Source of the DNA: Sphingomonadales bacterium
GTDB taxonomy: Bacteria; Bacteroidota; Bacteroidia; NS11-12g; UBA955
Assembly (NCBI GenBank): GCA_016872175.1
Contig: VHBA01000004.1
Coordinates: 1-64,000, forward strand
DNA: 64,000 nucleotides
Reading direction: 5' to 3'
The notes below the pieces were generated by a model. It did not search any database. It saw only the letters and a list, made by a program, of their open reading frames with translations, and was not told where the DNA came from. Each line of letters begins with the position of its first letter. The stretch's first letter is position 1. Of the stretch, positions 17,877-28,100 are shown in pieces. Position numbers and translations under genes: made by a program.

Positions 17877-18479
17877 TCAAACCAGCAGAATTAGTAGTCC
17901 GGAAAGAATCAAAACCACGCCTGTAATAATTCCGGCACTGTGCGTCCAGCGGTGGGCATTTATCTTTTCTAGTCCTTTGTAAGCAATCCAAATCCAGGCA
18001 AGTATACTGGCAAGGGTAGTGGTTAAATAAACTGCCGATAAAATTGCAATTCCTGTCCACCCTTCAAAAGATAGAGAAAAATAAAAACCTTCAATCTCCA
18101 GACAAGGTGAAAGAAACATGGCCAGTAACAAGGGCCAGATGCTAAATGTATTTAGTTTGCCTTCGCCGTGAATATGAAAATGGTGGTGTTTGTGGTGTCT
18201 GTATAAAAACCATATTCCCATACCGAATAACAGGGTAGCTGGCAGCCACTTAAACCATGATGCATGCACATCGATGAAAAGATTGCTTTGGGTAGCAATT
18301 ACAATGCCAATTAACATTGTGCTGATGGCGTGTGTTATGGCCAGAAGGAAGGATAGTCTAAGTGTTTTTGGGAGATTCCAGCCCTGCTGCTTTGCAATAC
18401 TTACCACTGGAAGCCAATGGCTGGGAATCAGTCCGTGCAGCAAACTGATTAGAAAAGCTCCCAGTAATTGTTCTTTCAT
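17877..18479 (-). CDS. Histidine-rich multi-pass membrane protein (possible metal transporter)
   Basis: 200 residues with about six hydrophobic membrane segments. The N-terminal HGLIPSHWLPV and the later LAITHAISTMLIGI place His residues in membrane helices, and a cytoplasmic or periplasmic loop near residue 95-107 reads RHHKHHHFHIHG. This pattern resembles the NicO/RcnA and UreH-like transition-metal transporter group, so nickel, cobalt or zinc transport is a reasonable guess, not a demonstration. It ends 13 bases from the convergent T9SS pseudogene, with no terminator between. The gene lies downstream of the queuosine-precursor transporter gene on the same strand (31 bases). Confidence 0.65.
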   Translation of the reverse strand: MKEQLLGAFLISLLHGLIPSHWLPVVSIAKQQGWNLPKTLRLSFLLAITHAISTMLIGIVIATQSNLFIDVHASWFKWLPATLLFGMGIWFLYRHHKHHHFHIHGEGKLNTFSIWPLLLAMFLSPCLEIEGFYFSLSFEGWTGIAILSAVYLTTTLASILAWIWIAYKGLEKINAHRWTHSAGIITGVVLILSGLLILLV

Positions 18480-18510
18480 GGAAAGGCAAAACTAACCACA
18501 ACGCACCATC

Positions 18511-19287
18511 TTATGAGCTTTCCATGGCAGTTTTCATCATATTCTGGCTTAATTCCTTGCCCAGAAAGCGATCTATGCCAGCATGAACACCATATAAAAC
18601 AGGCGTAAGCAAAATAGCGACCCCAAGTTTATAGATGTAATTGATGGTCCCGATTTTTAAAACTGTTACAGCTGACCAGTCAGCACCCCAGTAAAACGCG
18701 ATAAACAGCACAACATAACTATCAATAAACTGGGAAATTAGGGTGCTGCCCGTGGCTCTCAGCCATATCATGTTATTTCCTGTTCGCTTTTTTACCTGCG
18801 TAAAAACAAACGCATCCACCATTTGCCCTATTAGAAACGCAATCAATGAGCCAATGATAATGAATAAACCCTGGCCTAAGATGGCGTTGAAGGCTGTGTC
18901 CATTTCAGGAATGCCCTGTCCTTGCTTGCTTTTGATCCAAAAATCAGCACCTTCCAGATTCATGGCGCCTAAAATCATCAGAAAACTGTATACCAACATG
19001 CCGGCCGCTAGGTAAGATAATTTTTTAACACCTTTTCTGCCGTAATATTCATTGATAATATCGGTTAATACAAAAACCACCGGCCAAAGCATTACGCCGG
19101 CTGTAAGGTTGAAACTAAATGTTTCACCACCCAAGGAAATGTTGGCAGGAGGGATTCCCAATGAGCCTTCCAACGAAAATATTTTGGTACCGATAATCTC
19201 GGCAATAATGGCATTGGTTAAGAATAAAAAGCCCAGAAGCAAAAACAATTTCTGGAATTTAGGGTGTTGATTTACATTGTTTTCCAT
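18511..19287 (-). CDS. Queuosine precursor transporter (YhhQ/VUT family)
   Basis: 258 residues with about six membrane helices. FLTNAIIAEIIGTKIF near the N-terminus, VLTDIINEYYGRK in the middle and STLISQFIDSYVVLFIAF towards the C-terminus are hallmark segments of the YhhQ family. Members import preQ0 or preQ1 or related bases for synthesis of the tRNA wobble nucleoside queuosine. Its ATG shares one base with the TAA of the upstream beta-CASP nuclease gene (TAATG), so the two are translationally coupled. No queuosine biosynthesis genes lie nearby. Confidence 0.88.
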   Translation of the reverse strand: MENNVNQHPKFQKLFLLLGFLFLTNAIIAEIIGTKIFSLEGSLGIPPANISLGGETFSFNLTAGVMLWPVVFVLTDIINEYYGRKGVKKLSYLAAGMLVYSFLMILGAMNLEGADFWIKSKQGQGIPEMDTAFNAILGQGLFIIIGSLIAFLIGQMVDAFVFTQVKKRTGNNMIWLRATGSTLISQFIDSYVVLFIAFYWGADWSAVTVLKIGTINYIYKLGVAILLTPVLYGVHAGIDRFLGKELSQNMMKTAMESS

Positions 19288-20690
19288 TATGCTATTTCAA
19301 TGGTTTGTTTATCTTCTGCAATCACCACATTTTTATAACCATGTTCTATCAACCGGCTTTTCCAGGCTGCAAGGGCCGGCTGATCACCATGCACCAGAAA
19401 TATGCCTTTCACACTTGATCTTCTTTGGCAGGACAAGTATTCCAGCATTTCGTGGTAATCAGCATGGGCACTAAAATAGGGCATGCTGGCAATACGCGCC
19501 TCTACCGGATAATCTTCACCAAAAATCCTTACAGGATTAACACCGTCTCTCAATCTTCCTGCAAGGCTATCCGGTGTAGCATAACCCACCAGTAAAATGG
19601 TGTTTCTGGCATCCTGAATATTGTTGGCGATATGGTGTTTAATCCGGCCTGCATCTGCCATTCCACTGGCCGAAATGATAATGCATGGACCGGGATTTTC
19701 ATTAATCTTCTTTGAATCCTCAACATCTGAAACGTAATGCAGTGTGGGAAAATCAAAAGGATTTCCGTCTTTGCTTATGTAGTCCAGAATTTCGCGATTG
19801 AATTCCTCTCGGTGACGTCCCATAATGTGGGTAGCCTGAACACTAAGTGGAGAATCAACATATACATCAATATTGGGAAGTTTGCGCTGATAGGCAAGCC
19901 TGTCAAGCATATAAATAATTTCCTGGGTGCGGTCTACACTAAATGCCGGGATTATAATTTTTCCTCTCTTATCTAAGCATGTTTCGGAAACGAGCTGTAA
20001 TAAGGCTTTTTCGGCATCTTCAGCAGTGGGGTGTAATCTGTCGCCGTAAGTGCTTTCGCAAATGATATAGTCTGATTGGGGAAAAGCCTTAGGACCTTCA
20101 AGAATACTGTCACCTGGCCTTCCAATATCGCCTGTAAATGTTAGTATGCTAGGGACACCGTTTTTCTGGAGTTCCAGTGTTATGGAAACAGAACCAAGAA
20201 TGTGTGAATTGGGTATCAGAAAAACTTTGGTGTCTTTACCTACTGTTGTCCAATGCTCATTTCGCAATATTTGAAACAAACCAAGCGTTTGCTTCACATC
20301 ATCCTCGTCATACAGCATTTCCAAAGCGGGCTCCCCCCGGGCAATTCTTCGCCTGTTTACCCTTTCAAGGTCTGATTTTTGGATTTTGGCACTGTCCATT
20401 AGCATTAAGCGGCACAAATCAGAGGTTGCATCGTTGCAATATATTGGACCGCTGAAACCTTCTTTGACGAGACGGGGCAGAAGCCCTGAGTGGTCTATGT
20501 GAGCATGTGACAGAATAACGTAGTCAATATCTGCAGGATTAAAACCAAAATGACGGTTGAGAAAATCTCCGGCTCGTCCTTCACCTTGAAAAAGTCCGCA
20601 GTCTAATAAGATACGTTCATCATTATCAGTGGTGATGAGGTGTTTTGTACCGGTAACCCGCCCGGCTGCTCCGTGAAAAGTTATATTCAT
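19287..20690 (-). CDS. MBL-fold beta-CASP ribonuclease (CPSF-like, RMMBL domain)
   Basis: 467 residues starting at the ATG at 20690, which gives the standard MNITFHGAAGRVTGTKHL opening; a longer frame upstream has no family similarity. The metallo-beta-lactamase metal site is HAHIDHSG, with further ligands in NSHILGS, FTGDIGR and the distal SAHADYHEM. The beta-CASP segment SVDRTQEII and IIISASGMADAGR with a C-terminal RMMBL region (LVHGDQPAL) make it an RNA-processing enzyme of the CPSF73/YSH1 family found in many bacteria. It probably acts as an endo- or exoribonuclease in the cytoplasm. Overlaps the queuosine transporter gene by one base. Confidence 0.88.
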   Translation of the reverse strand: MNITFHGAAGRVTGTKHLITTDNDERILLDCGLFQGEGRAGDFLNRHFGFNPADIDYVILSHAHIDHSGLLPRLVKEGFSGPIYCNDATSDLCRLMLMDSAKIQKSDLERVNRRRIARGEPALEMLYDEDDVKQTLGLFQILRNEHWTTVGKDTKVFLIPNSHILGSVSITLELQKNGVPSILTFTGDIGRPGDSILEGPKAFPQSDYIICESTYGDRLHPTAEDAEKALLQLVSETCLDKRGKIIIPAFSVDRTQEIIYMLDRLAYQRKLPNIDVYVDSPLSVQATHIMGRHREEFNREILDYISKDGNPFDFPTLHYVSDVEDSKKINENPGPCIIISASGMADAGRIKHHIANNIQDARNTILLVGYATPDSLAGRLRDGVNPVRIFGEDYPVEARIASMPYFSAHADYHEMLEYLSCQRRSSVKGIFLVHGDQPALAAWKSRLIEHGYKNVVIAEDKQTIEIA

Positions 20691-20754
20691 GGTGTTAACA
20701 TCTTTGGTAAAGTAATATTGGTTTTTGGCTCGTGTTTTGCAAATATCTGTTAGA

Positions 20755-21807
20755 ATGAAGCTCGGGGCTCGTATAATTTTCACGTTTTTAACCACATTTT
20801 GCTTTTGTGCCACCAATAGTGCTATGGCCCAAACAGCAGAAGAATGCTTGAAAAGAGGAATGCAGGCAGAAGAAGCGGGAGATTTTAAAAATGCAGTTGA
20901 GTATTACAATCTGGCCATTAAAGCGGAGCCTGCACTTGCTACAGCCTGGTACAACAGGGGCATTGCCAGAACTAAACTTAAACAGTATAGTTTGGCCGTT
21001 GTAGACCTGAATAAGTGTATTTTAATTGATACCGGTTTCAAAGAGGCATATTTCAGCCGTGCTTCGGCACTCTGGCGCACGGGTAATCTTCAGTTTGCAC
21101 TCACAGATGTATCCAAGTATATAAGTTATTTTCCAGCACATCCAGAAGCAAGGGAAATGCGTTATTTGATTGCACTGGAAGCTGAAGACTGGGAAGTGGC
21201 CATTCAGGACTTAAAATGGAGAGAAAAAAACAACCCGCAGAGTGATAATAAAAAGCAGCTGGCAACATTATACGAAAAGTTAGGCAAGTCGGATAATGCT
21301 GTTTACTATATGGAACAGGCTTTATCATTATCACCCGATAATAATGAACTTCAATTAGAGGCAGCAGCCATGTTTCAGAGAATTGGGATATATCAGCGCA
21401 GCTTGGACTATCTAAACAGAATTTTACTGAACGAAGATGTATCAGAATACATAAAACAAGAAGTTCAGCATCTAAAAGCGGATAATTATTTTTTTATGAA
21501 AGATTATGCTTCAGCAGTTGATATCTACACAACACTTTTACAAAAAGATACCGGCAATGCCAATATTATGGCGGATTATGGCCACTGTCTGCTGCAGCAG
21601 GAAAAATTCAATGAAGCCGAAATTGTGCTTACCCGAGCTTTAAAAATGAAAAATATGTCTCCTGCATACGCCTATTTGGGTCGAGGTCTTGCGCGACTTA
21701 AACTCGAAAGGGGAGCGGAAGCTTGTGAAGACTGGGAAAAAAGCTATAAACTTGGCGAGAAAGCTGCTAAAAAATATCTGGATATTTACTGTGATAAAAA
21801 AGAATGA
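20755..21807 (+). CDS. Exported tetratricopeptide-repeat protein
   Basis: 350 residues from the ATG at 20755, which gives a signal peptide MKLGARIIFTFLTTFCFCA ending near AMAQ; an upstream TTG in frame would add ten residues before it and is less likely. The mature protein consists of eight or nine TPR helices pairs, e.g. AGDFKNAVEYYNLAIKAEP, LKQYSLAVVDLNKCI, LGKSDNAVYYMEQALSLSP and QEKFNEAEIVLTRALKM. Such periplasmic TPR proteins act as scaffolds. The stop overlaps the start of the transglycosylase gene by 4 bases (ATGA), which suggests a joint role at the cell wall. Confidence 0.8.
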   Translation: MKLGARIIFTFLTTFCFCATNSAMAQTAEECLKRGMQAEEAGDFKNAVEYYNLAIKAEPALATAWYNRGIARTKLKQYSLAVVDLNKCILIDTGFKEAYFSRASALWRTGNLQFALTDVSKYISYFPAHPEAREMRYLIALEAEDWEVAIQDLKWREKNNPQSDNKKQLATLYEKLGKSDNAVYYMEQALSLSPDNNELQLEAAAMFQRIGIYQRSLDYLNRILLNEDVSEYIKQEVQHLKADNYFFMKDYASAVDIYTTLLQKDTGNANIMADYGHCLLQQEKFNEAEIVLTRALKMKNMSPAYAYLGRGLARLKLERGAEACEDWEKSYKLGEKAAKKYLDIYCDKKE

Positions 21808-22826
21808 CTTCGAAATTTAACACCTTTAAGACCATGCAATCCTTGCTGGGTGCAACTTTTATCCTGGCCGTGTCATGCAATTCTGCATCAGTTAGTGATG
21901 GAGCAAATAAAAGCAATGAGCAACCGGACGTCAGATGCATCAGAGAAATCTGTACTGTACGAAAAAGCGATGGAGCAAGAATCTGTTATTTTAAGGTGGG
22001 CTGTATTCAAAGGGATGGATGGGATACCTTGCCGGAAATAAAATTTTGGTGTAAAATTATTACGCTAAGTAAAGATAGTGTTCTTGCTAATGTGGTTGAG
22101 AACAGAAAGGGACTCGCAGTTTTCTCAAAAAGAATCATTGATAGTCTGGAGCAAAAAGGTCATTTGCAGCGTTTCAGAGATGAGCTAGCAGAAAAATATT
22201 TAATTGATTCTACTTTGCATATTCGATTTACCTCAGGCAAAAACCACTTTTACCGATTTGATAAAATTGGAGATAATATGAAAAGGGGAATTGAGTTGTT
22301 TGATAGTTTTGGTGTTGATCCATTCTATGCGCAGAGTGTACTGTTAATTGAAAGTCCGGGTTCTAATAAACAAAAGAGTACTGCAGGAGCGTATGGTAAT
22401 TTTCAGTTGATGCCTTTTGTTGCACGTAAATATGGTCTGCGGGTTGACAGGTATTTGGATGAAAGAGAAAATTTCGACCGCAGTGCCTATGCTGCGGCCA
22501 TGCTTATCAAAGAAATTTGCATTCCGTATGCCCGAAAATGGTGCGAAACGTATGGCTTTGAGGTTGATGAAAGTGCCCTGTGGTTTAAATTGCTCGCCCT
22601 TCATAATTATAATGCAGGTGCAGGCACAGTTAGAGGTGCCATGGCTGTTTTACCTAAAAATGCACAGGGTAATGATTTAATAAAGTCCTTATGGAAAACC
22701 AGTGCTGGCTACTTCAAGAGTGAGGCTCAGAATTATTCACAGCTTGCGTTGGCATGTTACCTTGAATTTGAGAAACTGAATTTGCTCCACACTGAGGAAA
22801 CGCGGGTGCCTTATGTAAAATATTAG
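21804..22826 (+). CDS. Lytic transglycosylase-like lipoprotein (SLT domain)
   Basis: 340 residues. The N-terminus ([12 protein letters not shown]) ends in a lipobox AVSC, so it is probably a lipoprotein. The C-terminal half is a lysozyme-like SLT domain: LLIESPG with the probable catalytic Glu, [17 protein letters not shown] (the GxxGxxQ-type segment) and [16 protein letters not shown]. It should cleave the glycan strands of peptidoglycan. The ES motif is followed by PGSN rather than the usual S-x-F/Y, a mild deviation. The region before residue 150 is unrecognised. It is coupled to the TPR gene by a 4-base overlap and its stop overlaps the stop of the convergent glycosyltransferase gene. Confidence 0.82.
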   Translation: MTSKFNTFKTMQSLLGATFILAVSCNSASVSDGANKSNEQPDVRCIREICTVRKSDGARICYFKVGCIQRDGWDTLPEIKFWCKIITLSKDSVLANVVENRKGLAVFSKRIIDSLEQKGHLQRFRDELAEKYLIDSTLHIRFTSGKNHFYRFDKIGDNMKRGIELFDSFGVDPFYAQSVLLIESPGSNKQKSTAGAYGNFQLMPFVARKYGLRVDRYLDERENFDRSAYAAAMLIKEICIPYARKWCETYGFEVDESALWFKLLALHNYNAGAGTVRGAMAVLPKNAQGNDLIKSLWKTSAGYFKSEAQNYSQLALACYLEFEKLNLLHTEETRVPYVKY

Positions 22827-23563
22827 CGAAAAATAGGGCTTCGGTACAATCCCCATTTGCAAAGCCGGTAGGTGATGCTTACCCGTAAAACGCCAAGACC
22901 ATATTTAGCACTCCTGGCAAAATTGATAGAACTTGCCTCTTCAAAATACTTTGTAGGACAGGTTATTTCACCAATTTCAAATCCATTCATGAATATTTGT
23001 CCTATCATTTCGTTGTCAAAAACAAAATCATCAGAATTGAGGTCATACTTAACAGTATTTAGTACTTCACCTGAGAAAGCCCTATAGCCGGTGTGGTATT
23101 CGGCCAGTTTTTGGTTAAGCAGAATGTTTTGAAAAAGTGTCAGCACACGGTTAGCTATATATTTATAGAGTGGCATTCCCCCTTTCAAAGCGCCTTTTCC
23201 CAGAATTCTGCTGCCAAACACAACTGGATAAACTCCCTCTGCTATTAGGTAAGCCATACTGCGAATCAGTTTCGGAGTATATTGATAATCGGGATGAAGC
23301 ATTACTACCACATCCGCCCCAAGTTGTCTTGCTGTGTCATAGCAGGTTTTCTGATTTCCACCGTACCCGCGGTTGTTTTTGTGAACTACTACATGCCCGA
23401 TTCCCAGTTCTCGAGCCAGTTGTGAGGTGTTGTCCTTGCTGGCATCATCCACGAGTATAACTTCATCAACAATGTCAAACGGAATTTCATGGTAGGTCTT
23501 TTCCAGGGTTTTACCAGCATTATATGCCGGTAAAACCACTATTATCTTTTTTCCGAGTATCAC
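22823..23563 (-). CDS. Glycosyltransferase family 2 (DPM1-like)
   Basis: 246 residues of GT-A fold. The N-terminal [39 protein letters not shown] and the metal-site LHPDYQYTP are characteristic of the dolichol/undecaprenyl-phosphate mannosyl- or glucosyltransferase branch of GT2. It probably loads a sugar onto a polyprenyl phosphate or synthesises an envelope glycan. Translation starts at GTG 23563; no ATG is available near the conserved N-terminus. A near-consensus -7 element (GATTTTTG) precedes it. Its stop codon overlaps the convergent transglycosylase stop (TTAG at 22823-22826). Confidence 0.85.
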   Translation of the reverse strand: MILGKKIIVVLPAYNAGKTLEKTYHEIPFDIVDEVILVDDASKDNTSQLARELGIGHVVVHKNNRGYGGNQKTCYDTARQLGADVVVMLHPDYQYTPKLIRSMAYLIAEGVYPVVFGSRILGKGALKGGMPLYKYIANRVLTLFQNILLNQKLAEYHTGYRAFSGEVLNTVKYDLNSDDFVFDNEMIGQIFMNGFEIGEITCPTKYFEEASSINFARSAKYGLGVLRVSITYRLCKWGLYRSPIFR

Positions 23564-23620
23564 GATGCAAAAATCACATTCTTTTTTCAGAACTTCGACA
23601 TGATGTTAATGTGTACTATC

Positions 23621-23638
23621 TTTTATACATGTACAAAA
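23621..23638. promoter_or_regulatory. Near-perfect palindrome in the actA upstream region
   Basis: TTTTATACATGTACAAAA reads the same on both strands except at one symmetric pair (16 of 18 positions). The 229-base gap holding it is strongly AT-rich and separates the GT2 gene from actA. It could be a regulator binding site. Confidence 0.35.
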
Positions 23639-23706
23639 CGATTTACAAGTAGAATTTATATAGTATTGATATACAACATATTAATATTATTATTTAGAAT
23701 GTTTTT

Positions 23707-23731
23707 AAATTGTTTTTAATGTGAACAATTT
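23707..23731. promoter_or_regulatory. Inverted repeat at the -33 region of the act promoter
   Basis: AAATTGTT (23707-23714) and AACAATTT (23724-23731) are perfect inverted copies with 9 bases between them. The right arm overlaps the probable -33 TTTG (23729-23732), a position suited to an operator or activator site. Confidence 0.4.
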
Positions 23732-23764
23732 GTTTTAACCGCCTGATTACGTTTTCTATCTTTG
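23729..23764 (+). promoter_or_regulatory. Promoter of the act operon
   Basis: TTTG at 23729-23732 and TATCTTTG at 23757-23764 resemble the Bacteroidota -33/-7 pair, although the 24-base spacing is slightly long. The -7 element ends 28 bases before actA. Confidence 0.55.
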
Positions 23765-23792
23765 CACCGCGAATAACAGCGTTCAATTAAGC

Positions 23793-25097
23793 ATGCAAAG
23801 ACAAATGAGAACTTTGGCACTCGCAGCCACACTCTCGCTTTCATTTTCACTGAAAGCACAGTTTAAGGCAAGTGCAGAGGAAGGTAAAAAGCTCTATGAA
23901 GCGAACAACTGTGGCAGTTGTCACGCGTTTGACAAAAAAGTTGTGGGGCCTGCGCTCCGAGGCGTTAATCAAAGAAGGGACGAGGAGTGGCTCATAAAGT
24001 GGATTCGGAACAACGAAGCATTTAGAAAAAGTGGCGATGCCGATGCAAATGCTCTTTACAAAGAGTATGGCGGTGCCGCTATGAATATTTTCGAAAACCT
24101 TTCACCGGATCAGGTAAAGCATATTCTTGAATATATTAAAACGGCTCCTAAGCCTGCTGCGAAAGCCACTGCAGTTGTTGCAGATGGAGATAAAACCAAG
24201 ACTGATTCCAATTCGCTCTATATATTGTTAGCTCTGATTGGTATTTTCATCATTGTGCTAATTATCTTGGGGAAAGTGCGTAATACACTTCGGAGGCTTG
24301 CTGCAGAACAAGATGGAACAGCCGAAGATGAAGGTCAAGGTTCCTTTATTAAAGGCCTACTGCCAGAGAAGTTAGCCAAAATGAACCCTACCGTTCTGAC
24401 AGTCTTTACAGTTGTTATTTTGGGCGGAATTGGGTTCGTTTGGTCATACAAATTCGGCATCACAGAAGTTGGCGTTCAAAAGGGTTACGCACCTACACAA
24501 CCCATATCCTTTAGTCACAAGCTTCACGCCGGCGACATGAAATTGGATTGTAAATATTGCCACATAGGGGTTGAAGAAAGCAAATCTGCTACCATACCAT
24601 CTACCAATATTTGCATGAACTGTCACAAAGGCGTACAAAAAGCATCAACCGCTGAAGGTGACGACATTTCTCCAGAAATTGCAAAAATTTACAAGGCACT
24701 TGATTACAATCCGGAGAAAATTGGAGCAGAAGCCTTTGGTTCGAATCCTAAGCCTATTCGTTGGGTACGTATCCACAACCTGCCGGATCATGCTTATTTC
24801 AATCACAGCCAGCACGTTAAAGTGGCCGGGTTGGCTTGTCAGACTTGTCACGGTCCCATCGAAAAAATGGAGGTTGTACAGCAGTGGAGTTCATTGCAAA
24901 TGGGCTGGTGTATTGATTGCCACAGAAATGCAGGCATAGATGCGGCAAACAATAATTATTATGCTGCACTGCATGAAAAGGCAGCAAAAGATTTGAAAAA
25001 TAACAAAAACAAAAGCCAATACTTCGGTCCCGACGGCAAGGTGAGAATTACCCCTGCCATGAACGGAGGTTTGGAATGTGCCAAGTGTCACTACTAA
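23793..25097 (+). CDS. actA: ACIII subunit ActA, multiheme cytochrome c with fused monoheme domain
   Basis: 434 residues with an N-terminal signal (LALAATLSLSFSLKAQ). Six CxxCH heme sites are visible: CGSCH at residues 40-44, CKYCH 253-257, CMNCH 274-278, CQTCH 349-353, CIDCH 373-377 and CAKCH at the extreme C-terminus. The first lies in a separate class I cytochrome c domain (VVGPALRGV, axial Met about 97), followed by two membrane helices (about 142-160 and 200-217) and the pentaheme domain. ActA passes electrons from the quinol site of alternative complex III to the c-type acceptor in the periplasm. It is the first gene of actABCDEF, 15 bases before actB. Confidence 0.92.
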   Translation: MQRQMRTLALAATLSLSFSLKAQFKASAEEGKKLYEANNCGSCHAFDKKVVGPALRGVNQRRDEEWLIKWIRNNEAFRKSGDADANALYKEYGGAAMNIFENLSPDQVKHILEYIKTAPKPAAKATAVVADGDKTKTDSNSLYILLALIGIFIIVLIILGKVRNTLRRLAAEQDGTAEDEGQGSFIKGLLPEKLAKMNPTVLTVFTVVILGGIGFVWSYKFGITEVGVQKGYAPTQPISFSHKLHAGDMKLDCKYCHIGVEESKSATIPSTNICMNCHKGVQKASTAEGDDISPEIAKIYKALDYNPEKIGAEAFGSNPKPIRWVRIHNLPDHAYFNHSQHVKVAGLACQTCHGPIEKMEVVQQWSSLQMGWCIDCHRNAGIDAANNNYYAALHEKAAKDLKNNKNKSQYFGPDGKVRITPAMNGGLECAKCHY

Positions 25098-25112
25098 TAG
25101 CAAAGAATTACA

Positions 25113-28100
25113 ATGTCCAATAACATAAAGTACTGGAAAGGTGAGGAGGAACTGGCAAAAGATCCGGCATTCCTTGCAGCGCGTAAAAATGAATTCCCCG
25201 ATGCACCTCCCCTGGACGAAGTGCTCGGTGAAGATGGTGTGGAGCTAAACTCAAACCGCAGGGATTTTCTCAAATTCTTTGGATTTAGTGTGACGGCTGT
25301 TGCACTGGCTGCCTGCTATAAAACCAAAGTAAGGCACGCTGTCCCATATTTGGTAAAACCTGAAGATGTTACACCTGGTGTAGCTTCTTACTATTCCTCT
25401 ACCTGTGGAGCTTGCAGCACAGGTTGTGGCGTTGAAGTGAAAGTTCGTGAAGGGCGTCCTATTAAAGTTGATGGCAACCCACGCTCATCAATAAGTAAAG
25501 GTGGTTTGTGTGCTACCGGTCAGGCCAGTATACTTTCATTATACGACACCGAAAGGCTTGCCAATCCTTTGGCGAACGGTGCAGAAACTGCAGACTGGAC
25601 TAAAATAGATCAGTCTATTACCGCTAAGCTTAAAGAAATAGATCAGGCCAAAGGCAAAATTGTAATTCTTAGCAATACAATTCATAGCCCTTCGACACTG
25701 AAGGCTGTTGATGCTTTTAAAGCAAAATTCACCACGGCAGAGCACATTACATTCGATGCCATTTCTTACAGCGGTATTATCACAGCCAACAAAGAAGATT
25801 TTGGCAAAGCGGCAATTCCTGCCTATAAATTCGAAAATGCAGAACTCATTGTAAGTTTTGGTGCAGATTTCCTCGGTTCATGGATTTCACCTGTAGAATT
25901 TACCAAAGGTTATGTAGCTAATAGAATCCCAACTGTAGGAAAAGCAATGAGCAAACATATTCAGTTTGAATCAAACCTGAGTATGACTGGAACAAATGCA
26001 GATGAGCGCTTTCCAACAAAAGCCTCCAAGGAGCTATTATACCTCACCAGTTTATATAATTATCTGGCCAACAATTCCGGCAGTAAACAAATTCCTGTTG
26101 CCCAGAATGCTGAACTTGCAGGTAATAGCCTCAAGAAAACAGCTGAACTTCTTTGGAATGCCAAAGGAAAATCACTGGTTATATCAGGTTCAAATGATTC
26201 TGTTGCTCAAAAATTGGTAAATGGAATCAATATGCTGCTGGAAAACTACGGTAAAACAATTGATATTAGCAATCAAAGCAATCAATACAAAGGTGTTGAT
26301 GCGGATACAGATAACTTGCTTAAAGAGTTGACTGCAGGCAAAGTATCAGCTGTTATTTTTTACGACACAAATCCCGTATACAACCACAACGCTTCATGGG
26401 CAGAAGCAATTAAAAAAGCTTCTCTGTCAGTAAGTTTTGCAGCTTCTAAAGACGAAACAGCAAGCGTATGTCAGTTCGTTTGTCCGGATAACCATTTCCT
26501 GGAAAGTTGGGGAGATGCTGAGCCACGTTCTGGTGAGTTTCATTTCATGCAGCCCACCATCAGCAATGTGTTCAATACACGTCAGGCTCAGTTAAGTCTT
26601 CTTAATTGGGCTGAAGCTACTCCTAAAGCAGAAAACGATCCTTTTGCTTCAAAAGCTATTCTTTCTCAAAAACTCAGCGCATCACCCTATTACATTTACA
26701 TAAAAAGTAATTGGGCCGGCAAGCTTACCAGCAATGAGGCCTTCAACAGAGCACTGCATGATGGTGTTTGGTCAGAAACCGCAGAAAGCAAGCCTGCTTC
26801 CTATTCAGGAGACGTTGTGACATTGGCCGATGCCATTACCCGCAGCAACAAAAACAGTGGTACCGATCTAATTCTATATTCTCAGGTATATGTGAAAGAT
26901 GGTGCACACGGCAACAACCCATGGTTGCATGAAATGCCCGATCCGGTTAGCAAAGTAACATGGGATAACTACGTTTCGCTGCCTAAATCGTTGGCTCATA
27001 AACTGAGCCTTAGAGAAGGTGATACTGTAAACGTTAAATTAGGAAATGTTACCTTAAATAGTGTGCCTGCAATGGTACAGCCCGGACAAGCCAATGAAAC
27101 CGTTGGTTTGGCACTGGGTTATGGAAGAACCGCCGCCGGAAAAGTGGGTGGCAGCAAAGAAAAAGGTTTTGATACTGTTGGCGTTTCTGCCTGGCCACTA
27201 GCTACCGCACAAAATGGAAGCAGAGGATGGGTAGTAAGTGGTGTAGAAATATCCAAAGGAGATGAATCCTATGCACTTGCACAAACCCAAACACACCACA
27301 GTATTGAAGGTCGTGATCTTGTGCGTGAAGCCTCTTATGCTGATTGGAAAAAGAATTCAAAGGCAGGTAACGACAAAGAAAAAACCCATGTTTATACCAT
27401 TTGGGAAAAACGTGAATACCGTAAAGATGGTTCACCCAACCACCTGTGGGCCATGGCTATTGACTTGAATGCATGTACCGGCTGCGGAAGCTGCGTGGTG
27501 AGTTGTTCAATTGAAAACAATGTACCGGTTGTTGGTCGTGATGAAATTCGTCTGCGTCGTGAAATGACATGGATTCGCATAGACCGTTATTACAGTTTTG
27601 CGAATTCTTCGAAAGAAATTGAAGGTAATTATGTTACCCGCGAAAAGGAAATTGGACAAATTGACAAAGCAGATAAAGGAGACTTTGCTCATTGGGAAAA
27701 CATTAAGGTTGTTCACCAACCAATGATGTGTCAGCACTGCTCACAGGCACCCTGCGAAACTGTTTGCCCTGTTCTCGCCACTACGCATAGCACTGAAGGC
27801 CTGAACCAAATGACGTACAACCGTTGTATTGGTACCAAATATTGCGGAAACAACTGCCCTTATAAGGTACGTCGATTCAATTGGTTCCGCTACAATGACA
27901 ATGATAAGTTTGATTTCCACTTCAATAACCCGCTGGGTAAAATGGTAATCAACCCTGATGTAACAGTTCGCACACGTGGTGTCATGGAAAAATGCTCTTT
28001 CTGTGTTCAAAGAATACAGGAAGGGAAACTAATGGCCAAGCGTGAAGGTAAATCACCAAGTGAGGTAAAGGTTGAAACCGCCTGTCAGCGTGCATGTCCT

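Noticed and set aside
20691-20816. Longer N-terminus of the beta-CASP nuclease
   Set aside because: The 42 extra residues lie antisense to the TPR gene start and have no family similarity; MNITFHGAAG is the standard opening.
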